A stretch of 64,000 bases of DNA, taken from NCBI GenBank assembly GCA_012295275.1, contig CM022669.1, forward strand, positions 11,686,949 to 11,750,948, read 5' to 3'. Each line of letters begins with the position of its first letter. Position 1 is the first letter of the stretch. This document shows, piece after piece, positions 54,800 to 64,000 of this stretch. The position numbers and the translations under genes were made by a program. Origin of the DNA: Chrysomallon squamiferum (Eukaryota > Mollusca > Gastropoda > Neomphalida > Peltospiridae). Below the pieces are notes generated by a model, which was not told where the DNA came from, made no database searches, and worked only from the letters and a program-made list of their open reading frames with translations.

Positions 54800-56828
54800 T
54801 TAACAAAGTCCACACAGTTTCGAACAGGGCTTTCTAATAAATTCAAATATGCAAGAAGCGTTGGTCCAGGCCTTACAAATTTCAAGTTCGGGTTTTGAAC
54901 AGTCAACTGAAATACAAAGAAAACATTAATTATTTCACCGTTGCAGGATGCCAGCGTTTAGTCAGTAAATGCATAACACTGTTTAAGTTGTTCAGCACAT
55001 CTGTGTGGATTTTTAACTTTTAATTTTTTGTTTTTTAAATTTGTTTTAAATGTTTTTAGTTGGACGTAAAAATAACACACATATAAAAGATTCATTTGTC
55101 CTATAGTGATGTAAGGTCGGATTGTTATATAAACATTAGTCATTAATTCTTCTTTTATTTATTTATTTATTCATTTATTCGTGTTAATATAGCGTACAAT
55201 ATAAGATAGTGAAATAGAGATTGGTATATGTACGTATGTGTGTGTTCATAATAAATCTGTTTTTCAATTTTTTATTAAATTAGTTCGTTGTTTTATAATT
55301 TCTTATCAAATATTACTGATCTTTACACATTAAACTAAAACAAAAAAGGTGTTTACAGAGACTTACGTTCACATTTGCAAGTATCCATATTCAGTGTTTC
55401 AGTCTTTCTGCAGACCTTCCGATTACAACGAAATGCATCTTAAATGAATTTAAGTATGAATAAACACAATTTTAAAGGCAGCGTAAAGGATATAGGCTCT
55501 TAGTTTAACTATGTTATCGAATGTTGTTGAAATACACACATACATCGGCTTTTACATGTGAAAATAGCAGTCTGCTTCTGTAAATATGTCTTTATTTCTT
55601 AACTGATATACCTCAGTGATTACAGTATTATGTGCTAAAACTGATGACTCCCCTGGTTAGTCTTCTGCCGAGTTCGTTTAGCTTTTTCACCGACGAGGTT
55701 CCCTGACTACGGAAAGATTTTTGATAACCGTTGCCCAAGGAACTACTGTCACTTATTACAATGGCTATAATTTTATACTCTCATCATTATTACTCACTGT
55801 TCTTGTTATGGTCCAACTGATATTCACCACTGAATAATAATAATAATAATAATGGCAACAGCAACAACAGTAACAACAATAATGATAATAAATATAATGA
55901 CAATATTATCACATGATCACTTACCTAACTCACAGCTGTCGCCGTAAAAGTCATCTAATATACAGTTACAACTGCATGTTTTAATATCTAATACTCCGAT
56001 GTGATAACACAGCCTGCTTTTGCAGTCTTCAAATAAATAAATAAATAAAAATAATCATAATTATAATCATAAAATAATTTATTACTATTATTATTATACT
56101 GCTATTAGTACTGGCAGTGTTATTTCTGTTGCTGCTGCTGCTAAAACAATAAGGATTAATACTTCTATTACCGTCACCATGACTACTACTACTACCACCA
56201 CCACCACCACTACAGCACTACAGCTACCAGCTACCAAAACCATATTACAACTATATACGACCGCTACCATTACTACTGCTGCTGCTAAATCAAGGGTTAA
56301 CACATCTATTACTGTGACAACCACTACTAGTACTACTGTTATTACTACTATTACTACTGTTATCACAACTACTGAACTACTACACCTACTACAACTATAT
56401 ACGACTACTACGATTACTACTATTATTACTACTGCTGCTGTTAAACAAGGATTAACATTTCTGTTACTATCATCACCTGCGATACTATTAAACTTATCAC
56501 CAAAACCTCACTGCAAATACGTACGACTACTACGATTAATACTAGTATTATTATCAGTAATTACTGCTTTTGCTGCTGCTGCTGCTCCTAAAACTTCGAT
56601 TACCATCACCACAACAACTTCTACAACTACTACTACCATCAAAAATGATAAAACTACTACTGTTTGAACTGCTGTTATTGCTGCTGCTAAAACAAGGATT
56701 AAAACTACTTTGACCTCCATTCTACTATCACATCTACAAGTACTACAAAAGCTACTGCTTCTAAAAATGAGATCGCCATTACTTCTACTACCACTACTAC
56801 TGAAATTATTATTTTTATTATTATTATA

Positions 56829-56865
<37 letters not shown>

Positions 56866-57866
56866 GTGTAAATGGATAAATGATAAACATTTATTATTGT
56901 GTCTTCAGTATTACTGCAAGTCGTTATTTCATTACAATGTACTGTGTTTAAAATGTAGGTTTTAGATTATCACCTGCATAAATATTCTTACCGCAGAGTT
57001 TATCAGAACACGAATTCGGGCAGGCCGCACAAGATGGACCTTCTCTGTATGGATGAGCGTAGTATCCAACTGATCTGAAAATAAAACTTTAAAAAAAAAA
57101 GAGAGAAAACAGTTGTACTGTCTTTAAACATTGTATCGTGATACTTCTTTTCATAACATTGATGATTTTGACTGAATTAGAGATGGAAAATCTAAGAATG
57201 TACATTATCATGATCATTTTTGACTAGACCAAATACTGTGAATCTCAGAACGTACATAATGCTGATGATTTGGACTGTATTAAGTACTTTAAATCTCAGA
57301 ATGTTCATCATGTTGATAATTGTGACTAGATTAAACATTGTAAATACTTAAAGTTATTAAGTGATGAAGAAATTCACAAATAATAAATTATGAATTGTAT
57401 AAAACAAATAAAGAAGAAGAAAAAGGTTCTTGTTTCGAAATAATTTACTTTATTAATATGTTATTTAATGTTTAATTCACAGAATGTTCTTGCAAGAAAT
57501 ATGAAGTGATCTACGAGGGAGGGGACTGTAGTCCAGTGGTTATAGCGCTGAACCGATGTACAAAATGTTGGAAGTTCAGTTATTTTTAGAATGATTCTTA
57601 CATCATTTCCTTATCCAAAAATGTATTTAGCAATTCCTATCTGTGGAGATTTCAATAAATTATTTAATTATTTAAAATATACCAATCAGAACAGCCGAAA
57701 GTTCGTACATATATATATATATATATATATAAATCAACATAAGTGAGTAAAATTAATATTAATGTGTCGAGAATATATATGTATATTTTTCAACATTCTC
57801 TTATTGATTCATTCCCAGAATTAAATTTCATTTAATAATACTACTACTAATAATAATAACAATAAT

Positions 57867-57925
<59 letters not shown>

Positions 57926-58376
57926 GTTGTAGTAGTAATATAGTAGTAGTAGTAGTTATCATATTTGCAGTAGTAGTATTAGTAATAAATAAATAATAAT
58001 AATAATAATAACAACAATAACAATAATAATAATAATAATAATAACAACAACAATAATAATGACATAAACAACAGTATTAAGTCATTTATTTTCAGTGAGA
58101 AATATTTATTTAATAAATTAAAATGTTTTAGTCTGTCGACTGAATTACCGAAATTAAATTTAAACTTACGATGGTGCATAGTTGCATACGAAGATACGCC
58201 TGTAAAAATACGCCGTTCTGCAAATGGAATATCCGCAGCCAACTCTAGATGTTTCTCCAGACACAAGCTATTTATCAAATTGACTCGATATAATTTTATA
58301 CCTCATTCTGTCTGTATTACTTCCACATCTTACATATGTATTTATATATATCTATTTTGTGTATATATATATATAT

Positions 58377-58408
<32 letters not shown>

Positions 58409-60762
58409 TCATACATATATATATATCTAGATATATATATACATTATATATATATATATATTTTATTTGTATGTATGTATGTATGTATGTATGTATGTAT
58501 GTATGTATCTGCGTATGTATATGTATATGTATCTTTATTTTGAATTTGTGCGTATGTATAAATCTATGTATCTTTGTATGTATCAACTTATGTATATGTG
58601 TGTATTTATGTATGCATGCATGCATGCATGTTTTTAATGTATGATTCTGCATATGTATCTGTATGTAGTAGAGATGATATATATTTACGTTGATGTAATC
58701 ATAAACCGGCTTATAAGGATGGATAATGCCCTCGCTATAGTCAAAGTGTCTCCATTGATCATACCATCCTCTTATTGCTGATATAAAATTGCGAGAACCA
58801 TAGGCAAGATTTTGACCAATATACACACCGGGGTATTCTAAAAGGAGGAAATACATTTTAGTTGTGAAAAGAATTTATAAAAAACGAAAAGGTTATAGAT
58901 AACAAATCGTTAACAATCGTAGGAAAAGCATACAGAGAGAGAATATATAGAAATAAGCCGATACAAGTATATTCACAGAAACAAAATTTGCATAAACACA
59001 CAAGACATTTACTCATATGTACAGTATTAATGTCAATGACAGATATAATGAGAAAAATAACAACATTTTAAACAGATACTATGTAGACAGTTATGTGTCG
59101 ATAAATTTTGATCTTTAACTCTATTCCTCTGTACATACACAGACCAAAGACAGATAGACAAAAATATATATATATATATATACATACAAATAAAAAAAAT
59201 ATTTAGCAGTAACATAACATTTATGAATTAAATTCTCATGAATCATCATTACTTAATATCGAATGATAATACAAACAAAAATAAAAGCAAACAAAAAGTA
59301 ATCAATAAATAATAAGAAATAAGAAAACAACAAAACAAACAAATATATCAATAAATAAACGAATAAATAAATAAATAAATAAATAATAAATAAATAAATA
59401 AATAAATAAACAAATAAATAAATAAATAATAAATAAATAAATAAATAAGAAGAATCCCAAACAAAAACTACCATAGAAATCAATAAAAACGAAACTAATA
59501 AATAAATAAATAAATAAATATATAAATAATTGTGTAAATGAATAAACAAACAACCAAATAAGAGAATGAATAAACAAACAAACAAATAAACAGACAAAAA
59601 AACAAACAAAAAAGTAAATAAGTAAGCAAACGAAAAAAGAAATGTATAAATGTCTTGCCTGGAACAGCACTTGTTTTGTATTGGTCGTTTCTAAAAGTAC
59701 ACTGACGTGCCCATTTACCCGCCACCATGGCGAGTCTCTCATCCCACCTCTTAAACAAACAAATAAATATATATATATATATATATATACACATACAATC
59801 TGGAAGAAATCAGGAACTTTCCACATCTCGGAAAGGTTTATTGATGTAAATATACTGAAAATTACAATCAGCAAAGATCACAAGGAGTAACTTGATGCTA
59901 AAACAGCAGAAAAGTGTCTGAGTATATTCTTGTAAGTCATGTCTTAATATGTCACGTAACTGTAAATTTCCTTCCGATATCTGTCATTTGTATCGTGTCA
60001 TGAGATCCCAGATAAATTTGAGTTATTATTGTTTGAGAAGCTGCGCTACCCCAAACGTTAACTAAGCAGACGTTTCTGAAGTTTACAGTTTACAGAATTA
60101 GTGATTTAAATACATACACATTGCTACCTGGCCTGCGAAATACTATGAAAACTGATACAGTGATACTGACTAAATTGGTGAAGCACCTATTCAGTACTGC
60201 CTTCATTCCATTAGTGTCTCTCTAGATGGATATAACATGTGGATAGGTTTCTACAGATGAATGATAATATTTCTTTATTTTTGAAAGTGTCATGCAGTCC
60301 TTTGTGGAAACCTTTAGAAATATTTATTGTATTAACAAATGTAACCTGTCTTACGAGAAAAGTGATTTACGATTGTCGTAAAACTGTTTTGTGCAACATG
60401 AGAAACTTTTACGGCTGTGAGTAGTAGTGCCTACTGGAGTTAACTACAACTACTTAAATCTCGATGAAAATGAACTGGCAGATTTTTACCATTTTATTCA
60501 TATCCATGGCTGAGGGTAAAACATTTTTGCGGTAATGGTTATGTAAATTTACGATGGACTCTTTTTCAGCTTGCGTCAGTCGACCCTCAATGCCAATGTC
60601 CTTTTTACACATAGTGTGGTCTGGTGTCAGCTCCACATATTTCTGAGGACACTCGGATCTCTGTAATGTCAATATTTGTGTAAGTATTATGATTGAAATT
60701 CTTTATAAAATAAGAACGAGAATGATATTGATACTACTATATATATGTATGTATACATACAT

Positions 60763-60812
<50 letters not shown>

Positions 60813-60902
60813 ACATACATAGATACATATATATATACTCACACGCATAGATATGTAGATAGCTAGATAGATAGATGATAGATATTATATACACACAAAT
60901 GT

Positions 60903-60943
<41 letters not shown>

Positions 60944-61196
60944 GTATGTGCATGTGTATATTAGTGTATAGATATGTTTGGATATGTGTGTATGTCTACG
61001 TATGCATATATTAGCGTGCACATGAGTTTGTTTGATGTTGTTTTTTGTTGGGGTTTTTTAATATTATTATTATTGTGTGTGTATGTATATTTTTTTCTTA
61101 TTTAGAATAAAAATAAAATAACATTTACATTAGCTATCTTCACTTGACCTGCGTCAAAGCTGGCTTCTATAGAAACAATAATAATGATAAACAAAA

Positions 61197-61251
<55 letters not shown>

Positions 61252-62058
61252 CGTAGGCTTTATTAATAATAATAATAATAATAATCATCATCATATTATT
61301 ATTTTTATTATTATTATTATAAAAACGAAAACCATCGATTCATCCTAACTGATCATTTCAACAGAACACTTAGATCTAGTATTTATTTTTTTTTTATTAT
61401 TATTTTTATTTTTTTTATTTATTTATTTATTTATTTAAATTTTTTCACTATCTGCCATGTTTTTGACAAAATCTTTATGGTCGTCTGCAGAAGTAAACAG
61501 TAGAATAACAGAAAAACATTCCTATTCACGAACGACAACTCAGAAATGATGTCACATTCATATATCAACTGAAAAGATCGAAAACATTTAATTCAATAAA
61601 TCTACCTCTGTTAAGGTTTTTATAAAGTGTACGTATTGCTGAATAGATCTCGTAAATTAGATAAAAGCACCTTTTGAAACAATGTTGTTGTTGTTGTTTT
61701 TTTTGTCACTAAGGCTGACCTTTCTCTACGTTTGGAAGGTGGATTTTAGTCAGCTTTGAAACGGAATATGTTTGTCATATTTTTTCTTTTTTACGTTTGT
61801 TTATCTGCGACTGAATGATTTTCGACTCATACAAAACACATCTTGTGTATGTAAAACTGTAATATATCATTATGTTTGCTGCTCGGAAATGTTTTCGGAG
61901 CTTTTCGGATAACCGATCCTCAGCCTTTGAAATTAATACTATTAACGAAAACAGCAATAATACTACAGCTGAAAATTAAATAACTTACTTTGTTCAAAGG
62001 TCCTACCTGCGTGGACAAATACAGTGTGATAGATCAAACTGATGACTAGAGCAGACAT
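54800..62058 (-). CDS. CAP-EGF-ShKT secreted protein gene, copy D
   Basis: Intact ten-exon gene, 326 codons plus TAA. Exons: 62058-61989, 61166-61129, 60660-60490, 59749-59659, 58837-58689, 58267-58170, 57074-56992, 56026-55925, 55438-55367, 54906-54800. Exon 6 is 98 nt, one codon longer than in B and C (extra aromatic residue in the loop before the FVCNYAP signature). Exon 3 carries IVNLHNHYRK, exon 4 GKWARQC, exon 5 YIGQNLAYG and exon 6 RVGCGYSIC. The second CAP His position is Asp and the GEN Glu is Gln. The C-terminal module has the six-Cys ShKT-like spacing. Intron 4 uses GCAAGA as donor, the best match of the four to a GC-donor consensus. It lacks the Tigger and the intron-1 CRE block. 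The polyadenylation signal is at 54753-54758. Confidence 0.85.
56050..56872. repeat. Trinucleotide array in intron 7 of copy D
   Basis: ACT/GCT/ATT triplet DNA orthologous to the arrays in A, B and C, ending in ATT runs about 56808-56866. Confidence 0.9.
57516..57605 (+). mobile_element. tRNA-derived SINE fragment in intron 6 of copy D
   Basis: Orthologue of 19608-19690. A box TAGTCCAGTGG intact, B-box region ggaagttcagtta. Remnant, not a tRNA gene. Confidence 0.6.
57838..58065. repeat. (AAT)n-rich array in intron 6 of copy D
   Basis: AAT/AAC/AGT runs close to exon 6. Smaller AAT runs occupy the same place in A (19925-19993), B (32574-32900) and C (45352-45420). Confidence 0.9.
58330..58520. 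repeat. (AT)n and (TATG)n microsatellite in intron 5 of copy D
   Basis: AT and ATAC runs, then TATG units (about 58467-58506). Tyr/Ile-rich frames here are not coding. Confidence 0.9.
60740..60940. repeat. (AT)n, (TACA)n, (GATA)n, (GA)n compound microsatellite in intron 2 of copy D
   Basis: Shortest of the orthologous GA arrays (about 17 GA units at 60905-60938), preceded by AT and GATA runs. Confidence 0.9.
61199..61250. repeat. (GT)n microsatellite in intron 1 of copy D
   Basis: About 25 GT units directly beside microexon 2, the position where the inverted spacer fragments break off in the A/B and B/C spacers. Confidence 0.9.
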
Positions 62059-62372
62059 GACCAATAATCGAGAAGTATTCTGAGCCAAACTGCTAGTTAT
62101 ATACTGTATTAATGAATAATAGTAAGAGCAATAATAAAACTAAAATATATACACGTATGAAATATTAGCATAAAATGAAAAACAATAAGGATAAAAAAAT
62201 ATATATATATATACAGACACGTCTACAAATCTATTTATTACAGGTAAAAAATTAAAAAAAGTAAAAGAAAAAATTTAAAAACTAAAAGAAATAAAAATAA
62301 AATAAAATAAAAGTAATTAAAATGACATAAGTATGACAAGAGTGAAGGACAGCCTGCAATTATTCGTCAGTG

Positions 62373-62376
62373 CGGT

Positions 62377-62430
<54 letters not shown>
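62373..62430. repeat. (GT)n microsatellite upstream of copy D
   Basis: About 28 GT units interrupting the conserved upstream block (after gtcagtgcgg). Confidence 0.9.
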
Positions 62431-62589
62431 CATCTGCTGCTTTCCTCTTTTTATTCATTCTGATCCAAATCTGTTATGTAACCATCCAAGTGGTTATTTC
62501 ATTATTGTATATTTTAATTCTCTACTATTCATTTGTGTCGTAAACAGTTTACAAAGCTTTTGTTAGCAGAATTACCGGATTTTTTACTT

Positions 62590-63570
62590 AAAATTGCCGG
62601 CTACTGAGAGGTAAAAGTCAATATAAAAATAAAAAAAAATAAAATAATGATTTTCTGTAAAGGGAGAAAACTCCGTGATTACATATTTAAATTCGATGGT
62701 GAGATTATTAATATAGTTGATAAATATTACTCTCTGGCCATACACTTCACAAGAAACTAAAGCTAAAAGTCGTCAGAATAATTTCTCCATCGATTCCATA
62801 TTTGACTTAGATGACAAACTTGTACAAAAAATTGTACTGTATGGTTGTGAAATACGTGATTTTACAAATGTAGGTTTAAAAGGACGACTTCATATGAATT
62901 TCTATAAATATTTGCAAAATCTCAATAAATGTATCCATTGTTTTATGATTTATGCTGAACTATGTATTTCTTTAAAAGTAAGAATGATAATCTTTTTGGG
63001 GAAGCTAATTTGTAAAAGTCAAAACAAAAATCTCTCAACTCTATTATTTAATTCATGTTATTGATTCTACGTGGATCAAATTTGTAAAAGCATACATATA
63101 TGAACATTTCATAACTTTGATAATGTTGAATGGTAAAGTGAAATGATATTCAAAATATTACAAGATCAAGTTCTACAAATATGGAAAAATGAAATAAAAC
63201 TTCTCCAAAAGGGTATTAATTATAAAATATTCAAACATTTATTGAAATTATAAAATTATCTTACAGTGCAATCTCGAAAGAATGTTAATTTTTTTGTGTA
63301 AATTTAGAACCTCTAATGTTAAACTACCTATAGAAAATGTCATATTTATAATCTGAAAAAAGAAATGGAAATGAATATCACTGTATATGCGAATGTAATA
63401 TTTTTATATTATAAAATACGGGACCAGGTATACGACATAAATGTATATGAGACATCTAAATATATAAATTCATATAAAAATATGTTTAACAGCAAAGTAT
63501 GTTAATATTAAAAAAGTTACATTTATTAATAAATGTGAGATAGCATTTGCTGCACGTTATAATTACCACA
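62590..63570 (+). mobile_element. LINE reverse transcriptase fragment, unit D (longest 3' extent)
   Basis: Opens with MIFCKGRKLRDYIFKFDGE, is deleted after the IHFTRN region, and resumes with SIFDLDDKLVQKIVLYGCEI and later VRMIIFLGKLICK. Beyond the stop, readable pieces resembling the LINE C-terminus (a KNEIKLLQKGINYKIF stretch and a degraded Cys-rich tail) continue to about 63560. Inactive. Confidence 0.7.
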
Positions 63571-63639
63571 CATCTGCCATTTTAATTTTATTGTTATATA
63601 TATATATATATATACAGTATATTCCTCTTTGTACTATAT

Positions 63640-63905
63640 TTCAACAGGTTACGACAATAAACTTACTGTCATTGTCATTGGCATGTTTATTACATACTAA
63701 ATAGCGTGTTGTGTTTTGGTAGATCGGATTGTATATTGTTTTTTTTTTTTTTTTTTGACAGATGACGTTGGCACGTTTTAATTAATGTTTATTTATCCTA
63801 AGCAGATTTATTGTTTGAATCGTAATTATTGTGTTTTATTATGTTTTGTGTTTAACTTGAATGTACTAAGTTTGCCACCCTGGCATGTTTACTCCATACC
63901 AATCA
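63640..63905 (+). repeat. Short 92-bp-type repeat, unit D
   Basis: Two or three diverged units (cores gtttaacttgaatgtact and ttttaattaatgtttattta), following the LINE fragment as in the other units. Confidence 0.65.
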
Positions 63906-64000
63906 TAATTCAGATACAACAACCTACACGTTCCTCTGACCTACTAAATAAAGACTCTAACACTGGTACAATAATAAATCATATTTCCAGCCTCTCTCTC

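Overview
This window is animal (metazoan) nuclear DNA. It is strongly AT-rich and full of microsatellites. It holds genes split by GT-AG introns, a tRNA-derived SINE, non-LTR retrotransposon debris and Tigger-type DNA transposon copies. The style (long AT-rich introns, very dense di-, tri- and tetranucleotide arrays, expanded secreted cysteine-rich genes) suggests a mollusc, possibly a cephalopod. That is inference; nothing here fixes the species.

The core, about 16.8-63.9 kb, is a tandem array of four copies (A, B, C, D) of one ten-exon gene, all on the minus strand, at 17180-24920, 28622-37966, 41380-50115 and 54800-62058. I reconstructed every coding exon from splice sites, phase and four-way comparison. 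Each gene encodes a secreted protein of about 325 residues: signal peptide, 38-nt microexon, CAP (CRISP/PR-1/SCP) domain over exons 3-7, two short cysteine-rich EGF-like modules (exons 8 and 9) and a C-terminal six-cysteine ShKT-like module (exon 10). Exon lengths are 70, 38, 171, 91, 149, 95, 83, 102, 72 and 107 nt, with identical phases in all copies. There are two exceptions: D has one extra codon in exon 6, and A has a 2-nt frameshift there.

Each repeat unit (about 12-13 kb) also carries, upstream of the gene, a degraded LINE reverse-transcriptase fragment and a tandem repeat with a unit near 92 bp. The spacers contain inverted (plus-strand) pieces of the same gene: intron-1 sequence between A/B and B/C, and an exon 1 to exon 3 fragment between C/D. 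A Tigger insertion shared only by B and C, and a 3' flank shared only by B and C, make B/C the youngest duplicate pair. A and D share the older 3' flank.

Left of the array (1-16.7 kb) little is identifiable: a minus-strand signal-peptide exon at 7644-7692, a possible lectin-like exon near 963-1098, a 33-bp minisatellite at about 13040-13740 open on both strands, an inverted-repeat pair near 5.1/6.6 kb, and many microsatellites. A 200-N assembly gap lies at 39832-40031. No rRNA, functional tRNA or CRISPR array was seen.
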